The notes: generated from the sequence alone by a model not told the origin. Positions 24,837 to 33,960 are shown, counted from the first letter of the stretch. The stretch: DNA of 64,000 nt from DATFDN01 sp963767645 (GCA_963767645.1 CAVYEW010000005.1:1-64000), one strand, 5' to 3'. Numbers and translations: made by a program.

Positions 24837-26354
24837 CTACTTCCAGCTGCTCAGGTAGAAGCGCGGCAGCTCGTCCGGGAACGGCTCGAAGTTCAGGCCG
24901 GACGCGAAGGCGTAGTACGTCACGAAGGTGAACAGCGGCAGCCAGTAGGCCTGCTCGGTCGCGCGGTGGATCGCCTCGGCGTAGTCCTTCTGCCGTTCGG
25001 CCGGGTCGGTGACGGAGCCGCCGCCCTGCACCAGCTTCTCGAGCGCCGGATCGCGCGCGTAGTCGTTCGCTCCGCCGCCGAAGAAATAGGGAAGAACCGC
25101 CGAGACGTCGTTGATCGAGTAGCTGCCCCAGCTGCCGGCGTTCAGCGGGGTCTGGCCCGCCATCACCTTTTGCACCACGGCGCCGACCTGGAGCTGCTGG
25201 ATGTCGGCCTTGATGCCGACCGCCTTCATGTAGCTCTGCATCGCCGCGTTCCAGGACGGCAGGAGATAGCTGACCAGCGTGGTGGAGAAGCCGTTGGCGT
25301 GCCCGGCTTCGGCGAGAAGCTGCTTCGCCTTCGCCGGGTCGTAGCCGTACTCGACCGCCGCCTTCTGGTCGCAGCCGAACTGGCTCGGGTAGCACGGCGC
25401 GGCGATCGGGTGGCTGTCGCCCTGCACCAAGTCGCGCGCCATCGCGGCGCGGTCGATGGCCTGGAAGATCGCCTGGCGCACTTTCTGGTTGGTGAGCGGG
25501 CTGTCCTTGCCGGACCGGCCGGCGGCATCAAGCTGCAAGTAGCCGATCCGCATCGAGCCGGCGCGCAGCGCGGTCTTGCCGGGGAAGCCTTGCAGGCTTT
25601 GGAACTGGTCGGGGTTGTACTGCCAGATCCAGTCGGCCTGGCCGCTGATGAACGCCGTCAGCTCGCCCGCCGCGTCCAGCACCTCGGTGATCTTCAGGTA
25701 CTTGATCGCCGGGCGGCCCTTCGGGCTGCCCTGGTAGTGGCCGTCGAAGCGTTCGAAATCGATGGCGCTGGTGCCGTCGACGCGGGTGATCCGGTATGGC
25801 CCGGTGCCGATCGGCTGCTTCGAATACGCCTCCGGCCCCACCTTCTCGCGATACGCCTTGGGATAGATCGGCAGCACCATGGCGAAGTATTCGAGCGCGG
25901 CCGGGAAGACGTTCTTCAGCTTGAAGCGCACTTGGCGCTCGTTCAGCTTCTGCGCCGCCTCGATGAAGACGAAGTTGCTGGGGACCATCACCTTCGGGTC
26001 GTGGAGGATGGACTCGAAGGTGTACACCACGTCGTCGACGCCGAACGGATCGCCGTTCTGGAACTTCACGCCGTCGCGAAGCGTGAAATCGAGCGTGGTC
26101 GGATCGGTCCAGTTCCAGCTGGTGGCCAGGGCCGAGACGATCTTGAAACTGTGCGGGTCGCGATGGACCAGCGTGTCCCATGCCTCGTGCGCGACGATCA
26201 GGCCGGTGCGCAGATTGTTGCGGTAGGGATCGACGTCGGGAACGGCATCGCGCCAGGCGACGCGCAGCGTGTCGTCCGCCTTGGCGGCGAGGGCAGACGA
26301 CCCGAGCGGCAGGCTTGCCGCCGCCGCCGCGCCCAGGAACGTGCGTCGCTTCAT
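24837..26354 (-). CDS. ABC transporter substrate-binding protein, family 5 (peptide/nickel)
   Basis: 505 residues. N-terminal export signal MKRRTFLGAAAAASLPLGSS (twin Arg replaced by KRR; Tat or Sec). Family-5 features: RDGVKFQNGDPFGVDDVVYT, IGTGPYRITRVDG, and KVRQAIFQAIDRAAMARDLV. The protein captures oligopeptides or similar solutes in the periplasm for the DppBCDF complex encoded directly upstream. It is the last gene of that operon. Confidence 0.9.
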   Translation of the reverse strand: MKRRTFLGAAAAASLPLGSSALAAKADDTLRVAWRDAVPDVDPYRNNLRTGLIVAHEAWDTLVHRDPHSFKIVSALATSWNWTDPTTLDFTLRDGVKFQNGDPFGVDDVVYTFESILHDPKVMVPSNFVFIEAAQKLNERQVRFKLKNVFPAALEYFAMVLPIYPKAYREKVGPEAYSKQPIGTGPYRITRVDGTSAIDFERFDGHYQGSPKGRPAIKYLKITEVLDAAGELTAFISGQADWIWQYNPDQFQSLQGFPGKTALRAGSMRIGYLQLDAAGRSGKDSPLTNQKVRQAIFQAIDRAAMARDLVQGDSHPIAAPCYPSQFGCDQKAAVEYGYDPAKAKQLLAEAGHANGFSTTLVSYLLPSWNAAMQSYMKAVGIKADIQQLQVGAVVQKVMAGQTPLNAGSWGSYSINDVSAVLPYFFGGGANDYARDPALEKLVQGGGSVTDPAERQKDYAEAIHRATEQAYWLPLFTFVTYYAFASGLNFEPFPDELPRFYLSSWK

Positions 26355-26385
26355 GCTGACCGTCTCCGCGCCCTTTTGACGGACG

Positions 26386-27336
26386 CTACGTGTCGGCATT
26401 TTCCGGCGCAAGGTGGCACTCGACATTGGTGCGGGCCGGCGGGCGGACCCGGCAGATGTCGATCGCGATCGGGCAGCGCGGGTGGAAGCGGCAGCCGGCG
26501 GGAATGTTTGAGGGGTCGGGATAGCCCTCGCCGAGCGGCACGTCGGGCAGGCCGAGGCCCGGCTCGGGGGTGAGCACGGAGGCGAGCAGCGCGCGCGTGT
26601 AGGGATGGTGCGGGTCGCCGAACACCGCCTCGGTGCCGCGATGCTCGACGATGCGGCCGAGATACATGACCGCGACCTCCTCGGCGATGTGCTCCACCAC
26701 CGCGAGGTTGTGGCTGATGAACACGAGCGTCAGGCCGAGCGCGGCGCGGAGATCGGTGAGCAGGTTGAGGATCTGCGCCTGCACCGAGACGTCGAGGGCC
26801 GACGTGGGCTCGTCGCAGACCAGGATGCGCGGCTCGTTCACCAGGGCGCGCGCGATCGCCACGCGCTGGCGCTGCCCGCCGGAGAGCTGCGCCGGGTAGC
26901 GCGCGGCGGTGTCGGCGCCGAGGCCGACGCGCTCCAGCATCGCGGCGACGCGCCGGCGCCGCTCGGTCCGTCCGATGCCCTGCGCGAGCAGCGGCAGCGC
27001 CACGATGTCGGCGACGCGCCGGCGCGGGTTGAGCGAACTCATCGGATCCTGGAACACCGGCTGAATGAGCCGCGCCCGCGCGCGCCGGTCCATCTCGGCG
27101 AGCGCACTCCCCTCGATCCGCACCGTCCCGGCACTTGCGGGCAGCAGGCCGAGCAACACGCGGGCGAGCGTCGATTTGCCGCAGCCGGACTCGCCCACGA
27201 TGCCGATGGCGCCGCCTTGGGCGATCCGGAGACTGACATCGTCCACCGCGACCACATGGCGCGGCCCGCCGAACAGGCCCTGGCGCTGGTCGAAGACGCG
27301 CGACAGGCCAGTGGCCTCGATGGCGGGCGCGTTCAC
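26386..27336 (-). CDS. Peptide ABC transporter ATP-binding protein, DppF type
   Basis: 316 residues, GTG start at 27336 overlapping the stop of the companion ATPase (GTGA). Walker A GESGCGKSTL, signature LSGGQRQRVAIARAL, Walker B LVCDEPTSALD, H-loop FISHNL. The C-terminal oligopeptide-ABC extension (CRFHPRCPIAIDICR) carries the Cys motif often seen in this family. Works as a heterodimer with the DppD-type ATPase. Confidence 0.92.
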   Translation of the reverse strand: MNAPAIEATGLSRVFDQRQGLFGGPRHVVAVDDVSLRIAQGGAIGIVGESGCGKSTLARVLLGLLPASAGTVRIEGSALAEMDRRARARLIQPVFQDPMSSLNPRRRVADIVALPLLAQGIGRTERRRRVAAMLERVGLGADTAARYPAQLSGGQRQRVAIARALVNEPRILVCDEPTSALDVSVQAQILNLLTDLRAALGLTLVFISHNLAVVEHIAEEVAVMYLGRIVEHRGTEAVFGDPHHPYTRALLASVLTPEPGLGLPDVPLGEGYPDPSNIPAGCRFHPRCPIAIDICRVRPPARTNVECHLAPENADT

Positions 27337-28412
27337 TGTCGAAGCACCCCCGAATGACCGGCTCCCTCCCCCAACCCCCTCCCGCAAGGGGAGGGGGCCG
27401 TTTCTTCTCCCTCTCCCCTTGCGGGAGGGGGCCGGGGGGAGGGGTCCCGCCACCATCCGGGCGGCAGGCGGCAGCGATAGGCGTGGTCCGCGCCCTGGAC
27501 CTGGTGCGGCACCATCACGGCGCAGGAGGGGGCCGCATGGGGACAGCGGTCGCGGAAGGGGCAGCCGGCGAACCCCGCTTCCAGGCGCGGCACGATGCCC
27601 GGGATGCTGCCCAGGGGCTCGCCCCGGCGCAGCTTGCCGGGCACCGGGATCGCGGCCAGCAGGCCGCGCGTGTAGGGATGGGCGGGGGCGGCGAACAGTG
27701 CCGGGGCGGTGGCCTGCTCGACGATCTCGCCTGCGTACATGACCGAGACGCGGTGCGCGACGCGGGCAACCACGCCGAGATCGTGGGTGATGAGCAGGAC
27801 GGCGAGGCCGAACTCGCGCTGCAATTCGGCGAGCAGGCGGAGGATCTGGGCCTGCACGGTCACGTCCAGCGCCGTAGTCGGCTCGTCGGCGATCAGCAGC
27901 TCCGGCTCGCACAGCAGCGCGGTTGCGATCATCACCCGCTGGCGCAGCCCGCCCGAGAGCTGGTGCGGGAACTGGCCGAGCCGCATGGCGGGCGCGGTCA
28001 CGCCGACGCGCGTCAGCATCGAGACCGCGCGATCGGCGGAATCGGCGCGCGACAGGCCGCGATGGCGGCGCAGCACCTCGGTCATCTGCGAGCCGATCGT
28101 GTAGGCCGGATTGAGGCTGGTCATCGGCTCCTGGAAGATCATGCCCATCCGGTCGCCGCGCAGCCGCGCGAGGCGGCGCTCGGGAAGATGGCCGATATCC
28201 TCGCCGGCAAAGACGATGCGCTGCGCCCTGCGCCGGGCGCCGCGCGGCAGCAGGCCCATGACGGCGAGCGCCGAGACCGATTTGCCGCAGCCGGACTCGC
28301 CCACCAGGCAGTGCGTTTCGCCGCGCGCGACCGACAGGCTGACACCGCGCACCGCCTCCATCCGGCCGAAGGCGACGCGCAGATCTTCGATGCGCAGCGT
28401 CGGCGTGCTCAT
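27333..28412 (-). CDS. Peptide ABC transporter ATP-binding protein, DppD type, with repeat-encoded C-terminus
   Basis: 359 residues. Walker A GESGCGKSVSA, signature LSGGLRQRVMIATAL, Walker B LIADEPTTALD, H-loop LITHDL. The normal protein ends around the CPFRDRCPHAAPSC / YRCRLPPGWW region. Residues ~323-350 (DPSPRPPPARGEGEE and SPCGRGLGEG) are encoded by a dispersed palindromic element, so the last ~35 residues are a repeat-derived tail. Its start overlaps the permease stop. Confidence 0.9.
   Translation of the reverse strand: MSTPTLRIEDLRVAFGRMEAVRGVSLSVARGETHCLVGESGCGKSVSALAVMGLLPRGARRRAQRIVFAGEDIGHLPERRLARLRGDRMGMIFQEPMTSLNPAYTIGSQMTEVLRRHRGLSRADSADRAVSMLTRVGVTAPAMRLGQFPHQLSGGLRQRVMIATALLCEPELLIADEPTTALDVTVQAQILRLLAELQREFGLAVLLITHDLGVVARVAHRVSVMYAGEIVEQATAPALFAAPAHPYTRGLLAAIPVPGKLRRGEPLGSIPGIVPRLEAGFAGCPFRDRCPHAAPSCAVMVPHQVQGADHAYRCRLPPGWWRDPSPRPPPARGEGEETAPSPCGRGLGEGAGHSGVLRQ
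27364..27446. repeat. C/G-rich dispersed palindrome, copy C (inside dppD 3' end)
   Basis: CCCTCCCCCAACCCCCTCCC, GCAAGGGGAGGGGG, a short T/C-rich centre, then CCCCTTGCGGGAGGGGGC and GGGGGGAGGGG. Read on the minus strand it adds the peptide PSPRPPPARGEGEE to the ATPase, almost the same peptide as in TonB although the two genes lie on opposite strands, because the element is a palindrome. Confidence 0.85.
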
Positions 28413-29239
28413 CGGTCGGTGCGCGCGCCGAGCGCGTCGCGCAAGCCATCGCCCAGCAGGTTGATGCCGAGCACCAGGATCAGCAGGGCAATCCCCGGTA
28501 TCTCGATCACCCAGGGCTTGAAGAACATGTAGTCCTTGCCCTCGGCGATCATCAGCCCCCAGGACGGGAGCGGCGGCGGCACGCCGAGGCCGAGGAACGA
28601 AAGCGCCGCCTCCAGCAGGATCGCGATGGCCATGTCGATGGTGGCGATCACCACCAGATGGTGCGCGATGTTGGGCAGCACCTCGCGCAGGATGATCCGC
28701 GCGCGCGAGCAGCCGGCGACCCAGGCGGCGGCGATGTAGTCGAGGCCGCAGACCTGGCGGGTGACGGCGCGGGAGACAACGGCGAAGCGCTCCCACAACA
28801 ACAGGCCGATGGTCAGCACGACGACGGCGAGCGAGCTGCCGACCATGAACACCACGGTCAGCGCCACCAGGATCAGCGGGATGGCGAGGCGGCAGGAGAC
28901 GACGAACATCACCGCCGCGTCGACCGGCCCGCCGAAATACCCGCCCAGCACGCCGAGCGTGGTGCCGATCAGGCCGGACAGCACGATGGTGGAGACGCCG
29001 ATCAGCATGGAGATGCGGGCGCCCAGGATGAGGCGCGAGAGATAGTCGCGCCCTAGCCCGTCGGTGCCGAGCAGGTGCGCGGGCGAGCCGCCGGGCAGCC
29101 AGGCGGGGGCGGTGTAGCGCTGCCCGAGGTCCTGCGCGAATGGGTCGTGCGGGGCAAAGAGCGGTCCGAACACGGCGACCAGGGCGGCGAAGCCGACGAT
29201 CACGGCGCCGATCAGCAGCGGGATGTGCCGCGCCCGCAT
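28409..29239 (-). CDS. Peptide ABC transporter permease, DppC type
   Basis: 276 residues from ATG 29239 (MRARHIPLLIGAVIVG). A GTG at 29263 adds eight residues, but that codon exists only because of a 14-bp tandem duplication at the junction with dppB, so I prefer the ATG. Six TM helices, with the N-terminal FGPLFAPHDPFAQ, LLGTDGLGRDYLSR and the EAA loop (RQVCGLDYIAAAWVAGCSRA). Normal DppC length. Inner-membrane channel half. Confidence 0.88.
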   Translation of the reverse strand: MRARHIPLLIGAVIVGFAALVAVFGPLFAPHDPFAQDLGQRYTAPAWLPGGSPAHLLGTDGLGRDYLSRLILGARISMLIGVSTIVLSGLIGTTLGVLGGYFGGPVDAAVMFVVSCRLAIPLILVALTVVFMVGSSLAVVVLTIGLLLWERFAVVSRAVTRQVCGLDYIAAAWVAGCSRARIILREVLPNIAHHLVVIATIDMAIAILLEAALSFLGLGVPPPLPSWGLMIAEGKDYMFFKPWVIEIPGIALLILVLGINLLGDGLRDALGARTDR

Positions 29240-29248
29240 CAGCGCCCG

Positions 29249-29275
29249 CCCATCACTTGCCACCCATCACTTGCC
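29249..29275. repeat. 14-bp tandem duplication at the dppB/dppC junction
   Basis: The 13-mer CCCATCACTTGCC occurs twice with one base between (29249-29261 and 29263-29275), a 14-bp period. It spans the dppB stop and the alternative dppC start and so changes the spacing of the two genes. Confidence 0.8.
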
Positions 29276-30184
29276 CCTGAGGCGCGGATCGAGGACGGCG
29301 CCAAACAGGTCGGAGAGCAGGGTGAGGCCGACGAAGATCACCGCGAACAGCAGCACCACCGCCTGGATCACCGGGAAGTCGCCCTTGCCGATCGATTCCC
29401 AGGCGAGATAGCCGACGCCGCGGACGTTGAACACGACCTCGACCACCACCGAGCCGCCGAGGATGAAGCCGAGCTGCACGGCGGAGACCGCGACCACCGG
29501 CATCGCCGCGTTGCGGAAGGCGTGCTTCAGCACGACGGCGGCGCGCGACAGGCCCTTGGCGCGGGCGGTGCGCACGTAGTCCGAGCGCATGGCATCGACC
29601 ATGCCGCTGCGGGTCAGCCGCAGCATCACCGGGATGGCGACGAAGGCCAGTACGAAGGCGGGCAGGATGTAGCCCTGCCAGGTGTCCAGTCCGGCGATCG
29701 GCAGCCAGTGCAGATCGACGCCGAACCAGAGGATGAGCATGAGCCCCAGCCAGAAGCTCGGCACGGCCTGGCCGGCCAGCGCGACCATGCCGACCGCGAT
29801 GTCGATCCAGCGTCCCTCGTTCAGCGCGGCGAGGATGCCGAGCGGCACGGCGACGGCGACGGCGATGGCGATGCCGAGCAGCCCCAGCTTCAGCGTGACC
29901 GGCAGATGCGTGGCGATCAGCGAGGAGACCTTCTCGTGGAACAGGTAGGAGCTGCCGAGATCGCCCCGCGCTGCCCGCCCGGCCCAGTCGAGGAACTGCA
30001 CCGGCAGCGGCCGGTCGAGGCCCAGCTCGCGCTCGATCCTGGCGACCGCTTCGGGCGAGGCGTCCGGGCCGGCGATGTTGATCGCCAGATTGCCGGACAG
30101 GCGCGAGAGGGCGAAGCTGATCACCAGCACCGTCAGGCAGACGAGCGCGGCGAGCAGCAGCGAGCGTAGCAGGAAGCGGGTCAC
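29267..30184 (-). CDS. Peptide ABC transporter permease, DppB type
   Basis: 305 residues from GTG 30184 (VTRFLLRSLLLAALVCLTVL). First gene of dppBCDF-binding protein. Features: TM1 followed by the ERELGLDRPLPVQFLDW periplasmic segment, the EAA loop region (RTARAKGLSRAAVVLKHAFR) and the typical end (LSDLFGAVLDPRLRGK). It begins 13 bp after the DUF29 gene, so the whole operon may start with that gene. Confidence 0.88.
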   Translation of the reverse strand: MTRFLLRSLLLAALVCLTVLVISFALSRLSGNLAINIAGPDASPEAVARIERELGLDRPLPVQFLDWAGRAARGDLGSSYLFHEKVSSLIATHLPVTLKLGLLGIAIAVAVAVPLGILAALNEGRWIDIAVGMVALAGQAVPSFWLGLMLILWFGVDLHWLPIAGLDTWQGYILPAFVLAFVAIPVMLRLTRSGMVDAMRSDYVRTARAKGLSRAAVVLKHAFRNAAMPVVAVSAVQLGFILGGSVVVEVVFNVRGVGYLAWESIGKGDFPVIQAVVLLFAVIFVGLTLLSDLFGAVLDPRLRGK

Positions 30185-30197
30185 GGCGCCGAGTGGC

Positions 30198-30644
30198 TCA
30201 TCGGCGCGGGCGTGGTTCCGGCGGGTTGAACGCCAGCGCCTCGTCCAGGGTCCAGGGGCAGGTCGCCGGAAACGTAGCGCGGGGAAGGCTGGTTTGGGGT
30301 GCTGCCCGGCGGACCGCGTCATCATACGCCTGTGCCAGAAGCTCCGGGATGTGCTGCGCGATGCGGGGTATGTCGGCGAGAATCCGTTTCACCTCCGACT
30401 GCTGCTCGATAATCGTGTCTGCCCAACTCCGGGTCTGGCGATCGGGCTGGAAGCGGATCTTGAGAAGATGGATGAGCAAGACCGTCAGGCGGCTGCGCAG
30501 TTCCCGCCGATCGCGGATCGTCATGTCGGTGAGGTACTCAATGAGGTGCGCGCGATCGAGCTGATCGGTCCGGCCGGCGCGCAGGGCCTCGATCTGCGCC
30601 TCGATCCACCGGTGCTCGTCCGCCTCGTAGAGATCCGCGTCCAT
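30198..30644 (-). CDS. DUF29 family protein (copy 1)
   Basis: 148 residues. DUF29 pattern: DLYEADEHRWIEAQIEALRAG, LIEYLTDM, DRRELRSRLTVLLIHLLKI and a FPATCPWTLDEAL end. Function of the family is unknown. It is a soluble helical protein found in many copies in cyanobacteria and acetic-acid-type bacteria. A second copy lies at 32026. The pair brackets an MFS gene and this one precedes the dipeptide transport operon. Confidence 0.85.
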   Translation of the reverse strand: MDADLYEADEHRWIEAQIEALRAGRTDQLDRAHLIEYLTDMTIRDRRELRSRLTVLLIHLLKIRFQPDRQTRSWADTIIEQQSEVKRILADIPRIAQHIPELLAQAYDDAVRRAAPQTSLPRATFPATCPWTLDEALAFNPPEPRPRR

Positions 30645-30746
30645 CTGCTCGATCTAGCACGCGGGCAGCGACCCGGCGAGCCGCGGCGGGTGGAACACCG
30701 CCGCGATCGGGTCCATGATGCTGGCCTAATATGGCGGAGACGGACC

Positions 30747-32018
30747 ATGCCCGACGACCTCGGCCCGCACCGGGCCGGGATAGGCTTGCGCACGGATTCG
30801 ATCGAGGGCCGCGCCTCCTGGGTCGCGGCCGGAGTGACCTTGGCGATCCTGTCGGTCTGCTATGGCTCGACCCTGCTGATCGTGGTCGGGCTGAAGGCGA
30901 TGGAGACCGATCTCGGCGTGCCGCGCTCGGTGCTGGCGCTGGCCGGCGCGCTGACCTGGGTGGGCACGGGGGCGGGCGGCATCGTCATGGGCTGGCTCGC
31001 CGACCGGATCGGGGTGCGCAACAGCGTGCTGATGGGAAGCGTGATGGTCGCCGCCGGTCTCGTGCTGTCATCGACCGGGCATATCTGGGCGCTCTATCTC
31101 GCACATGGCGTGCTGATCGGCTTCCTCGGCATGGGCGCGATCTATCCGCCGCTGGTGATCTATGTCAGCCGATGGTTCGACCGCAGGCGCGGCACGGCGG
31201 TGGCGCTGATCTCGTCCGGCCAGTACATCGCCGGCGTGGTCTGGCCGGCGGCGTTCGAGCGGCTGATCGCCGGGCCGGGCTGGCGCGTCGCGTATCTGGG
31301 CTATGCGGGGGTGGTGCTGCTGGCGGTGGTGCCGATGGCGCTGCTGTTCCTGCGGCCCGCGCCCGGCACGATAGGGGGCGCCAAGCGGGAGACAGCGCGG
31401 GCGGCGCGGGCCCGCGTGCTCGGGCTGCGGCCCAATGTGGTGCAGGCGATCATCTGCCTGGCGGGGTTCTGCTGCTGCATCCCGATGTCGATCCCGCAAT
31501 CGCATCTGGTGGCGTATTGCGGCGATATCGGGATCGGCGCGGCGAGCGGGGCGGCGATGCTGTCGGTGTTCCTGGGCTGCGCCTTCGTCGCCCGCCAGTT
31601 CTGGGGCGCGTTCGCCGACCGGCATGGCGGGCTGCTGACCGTGCTCTGCGGCTCGGCCTGCCAGGCGGTGGCGATCGGGGCGTTCCTGCTGACCCAGAAC
31701 GAGGCCGGGCTGTTCCTGATCGCTGCCGCGTACGGGTTCGGCTTCTCGGGGATCATTCCGGCCTACGTGGTGACGATCCGCGATCTGTTCCCCTCGGCCG
31801 AGGCGTCGTGGCGGGTGCCGCTGGTGCTGTTCACCTCGATGGGCGGGATGGCGTTCGGGAGCTGGTTCGCCGGGCGGCTATATGACCAATTCGGGTATTA
31901 TGCGCCGGCCTTCGGGTCGGGGGTGGCGTTCAACATCGCCAACCTGGCGCTGGTAGGGTTCCTGGTGCTGCGGCAGTCGAGGCGTAGGCGCATGCCGGCT
32001 GGTCTTGCTGCGGGATGA
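30747..32018 (+). CDS. MFS transporter, oxalate/monocarboxylate-like (OFA/MCT type)
   Basis: 423 residues, 12 TM helices. Signs: GLKAMETDLGVPRSVLALAG in the first loop, MGWLADRIGVRNSVLMG, YPPLVIYVSRWFDRRRGTAV, and PSAEASWRVPLVLFTSMGGM near TM11. This is the broad MCT-like group that imports or swaps carboxylates. The DUF29 copy 2 gene follows after 7 bp, so the two share a transcript. Divergent from DUF29 copy 1. Confidence 0.85.
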   Translation: MPDDLGPHRAGIGLRTDSIEGRASWVAAGVTLAILSVCYGSTLLIVVGLKAMETDLGVPRSVLALAGALTWVGTGAGGIVMGWLADRIGVRNSVLMGSVMVAAGLVLSSTGHIWALYLAHGVLIGFLGMGAIYPPLVIYVSRWFDRRRGTAVALISSGQYIAGVVWPAAFERLIAGPGWRVAYLGYAGVVLLAVVPMALLFLRPAPGTIGGAKRETARAARARVLGLRPNVVQAIICLAGFCCCIPMSIPQSHLVAYCGDIGIGAASGAAMLSVFLGCAFVARQFWGAFADRHGGLLTVLCGSACQAVAIGAFLLTQNEAGLFLIAAAYGFGFSGIIPAYVVTIRDLFPSAEASWRVPLVLFTSMGGMAFGSWFAGRLYDQFGYYAPAFGSGVAFNIANLALVGFLVLRQSRRRRMPAGLAAG

Positions 32019-32025
32019 GGAGGCT

Positions 32026-32484
32026 ATGAGCGAGGCGAGCAAATACGAGACCGATTTCTACGGCTGGGCAAGTGAACAGGCCCACCTGGTACGCACGCGG
32101 CAGTTGAATCAGGCGGACCTCGACAATATCGCCGAGGAAATCGAGAGCATGGGGCGGAGCGAGAAACGCGAGCTGGCGAATCGTTTCGCCGTGCTGCTGG
32201 CGCACTTGTTGAAGTGGCAGTTCCAGCCGGCGCTGCGCAGCACCAGCCGGGGCCTGACCGTGGTGGAGCAGCGCAAGCGCTTGGCCCGCCACCTGCGGGA
32301 CAACCCGAGCCTCAAGCCGATGCTGCCAGAGGCGCTGGAGACCGCCTACGACTACGCGCGGCTGACGGCACAGCGCGAAACCGGGCTGGCGGAGAGCACG
32401 TTTCCGGCTGCCTGCCCGTATTCGTTCGAGCAGGTGGAATATTCGTTCGAGCAGGTGGAAAGTGAGCAGTTCTGGCCGGGCTAG
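32026..32484 (+). CDS. DUF29 family protein (copy 2) with a 7-residue tandem duplication
   Basis: 152 residues from ATG 32026 with GAGGAGG upstream. DUF29 pattern YETDFYGWASEQAHLVRTRQ, IAEEIESMGRSEKRELANRF, LLAHLLKWQFQP. Near the C-terminus the sequence YSFEQVE occurs twice in a row, from a perfect 21-bp duplication at 32419-32460. The core domain is not affected. Unknown function. Confidence 0.85.
   Translation: MSEASKYETDFYGWASEQAHLVRTRQLNQADLDNIAEEIESMGRSEKRELANRFAVLLAHLLKWQFQPALRSTSRGLTVVEQRKRLARHLRDNPSLKPMLPEALETAYDYARLTAQRETGLAESTFPAACPYSFEQVEYSFEQVESEQFWPG
32419..32460. repeat. Perfect 21-bp tandem duplication within DUF29 copy 2
   Basis: TATTCGTTCGAGCAGGTGGA plus a final A, twice without a mismatch, keeping the frame. 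A recent slippage-type duplication. Confidence 0.9.
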
Positions 32485-32698
32485 CGGGTCGCCGCGAAGA
32501 CCGTGCCGACCGGGGCGACAGTAATACTGAGACCTTTCCGGCGAAATTATCTTAAATCGAGACAATTTCACTCAATATAGAGCTCCGATCCCGTTACAAC
32601 GGCAAACCAATTTTCGCGAAAGCCGCTTTCTTGACTGCCTTCGCCGTCAGGTGCAGCGTGCCGGAAGCGCGATTATTTACGCATCAGGGGAGTGCAGG

Positions 32699-33934
32699 AT
32701 GCCCATTTCACGTCGAGCGTTGCTCGGCGCCGCTGGCGCTGCCGCGTCCGCGCCGATCATCCGGGCCAATGCGCAGCCGCTGCGGCACACGGTCCGCATC
32801 GGCGTGCTCACTGATCTTTCCGGCCCGTATCGCGACATCACCGGGGAGACCTCGGTGATCTGCGCGCGTCAGGCGGCGGCCGATTTCGGCGTCTCCGCAA
32901 GCGATTTCGACGCCGAGATCATCAGCGACAACCACAGGAACGACCCGAAGCTCGGCGCCGACATCGCGCGGCGTTGGATCGAGCAGGACGGGGTCGACGT
33001 GATCGCCGATGTCCCGAATTCCGCCGTAGCCCTCGCCGTCAGCGGCGTCTGCCGGGAGAAGGACAAGATCCTGCTCGACGCGAGCGCGACCGCCGTTTCG
33101 CTGACCGGCGCGCAGTGCAGCCCCAACACGATCGTCTGGAGCTTCGACACCTACCTGGCGGCGCGGTCCACCGGCGGCACCGTCGTCAAGGCGGGCGGCA
33201 CTAGCTGGTATATCCTTGGCCCCGACTACCTGTTCGGCCGCTCCCTCGACGAGCAGACGGAAAAGGTCGTCACGCAATTCGGCGGCGAGGTTCTGGGCCA
33301 TTATCTCTATCCGTTCCCGGGGACCTACGACTTCTCGCCCTATCTGCAACAGGCGGTGGCGAGCGGCGCCAAGGTTATCGGCCTCGCCAATACCGGCTTC
33401 GAGGCGCTGAACTGCGTGGCCCAGGCGGCGGATCTCGGATTGCACGAGACCGGGGTGCGGATCGCGCCGCTACAGATGTTCATCACCGACGTGCATGCGC
33501 TCGGGCCGCGCACGGCCGGGGGTCTCTACGTCACCGAGACGTTCTACTGGGATCTGAACGAACGGACCCGCGGCTTCACCGAGCGCGTCCGCCCGAGGAC
33601 GCCAGGCAACCTGCCGAACTCGCTTCAGGCCAGCGCCTATGCGATCGTGCTGCACTACCTGAAGACGGTGGCGGCGATGGGCGTGGCGGACGCCAAGAAG
33701 AGCGGCGCCGCGACGGTCGCACGCATGAAGCAGATGCCGACCGACGACGACGCGTTCGGCAAGGGCAGCATCGGTGCGAATGGCCGCGGCGCGTTCCCGG
33801 CCTACTTGTTCCAGGTCAAGACCGAGGACGAGAGCAAGGGGCCGTGGGACCTCTACAAGCTGGTCTCGACCACGCCGGGCCAGGAGGCGGTGATGCCGCT
33901 CGATCAGACCGGGTGCAAGCTGAGCCAGAGCTGA
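32699..33934 (+). CDS. ABC transporter substrate-binding protein, branched-chain amino-acid (LivK-like) family, orphan copy 1
   Basis: 411 residues. Tat-type signal MPISRRALLGAAGAAASAP. Type I periplasmic-binding fold with VRIGVLTDLSGPYRDITGET at the start, ADVPNSAVALAVSG, NTIVWSFDTYLAARSTGG and the family end KMPTDDDAFG-like segment (MKQMPTDDDAFGKGSI). No permease or ATPase gene is nearby. Paralogous to the gene at 49725-50954 over its full length. RBS GGGGAG before ATG 32699. A copy of its last 53 bp occurs at 40577-40629. Confidence 0.9.
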   Translation: MPISRRALLGAAGAAASAPIIRANAQPLRHTVRIGVLTDLSGPYRDITGETSVICARQAAADFGVSASDFDAEIISDNHRNDPKLGADIARRWIEQDGVDVIADVPNSAVALAVSGVCREKDKILLDASATAVSLTGAQCSPNTIVWSFDTYLAARSTGGTVVKAGGTSWYILGPDYLFGRSLDEQTEKVVTQFGGEVLGHYLYPFPGTYDFSPYLQQAVASGAKVIGLANTGFEALNCVAQAADLGLHETGVRIAPLQMFITDVHALGPRTAGGLYVTETFYWDLNERTRGFTERVRPRTPGNLPNSLQASAYAIVLHYLKTVAAMGVADAKKSGAATVARMKQMPTDDDAFGKGSIGANGRGAFPAYLFQVKTEDESKGPWDLYKLVSTTPGQEAVMPLDQTGCKLSQS

Positions 33935-33960
33935 GGCGGTCCGGGGGCGCCGTCCGACAA

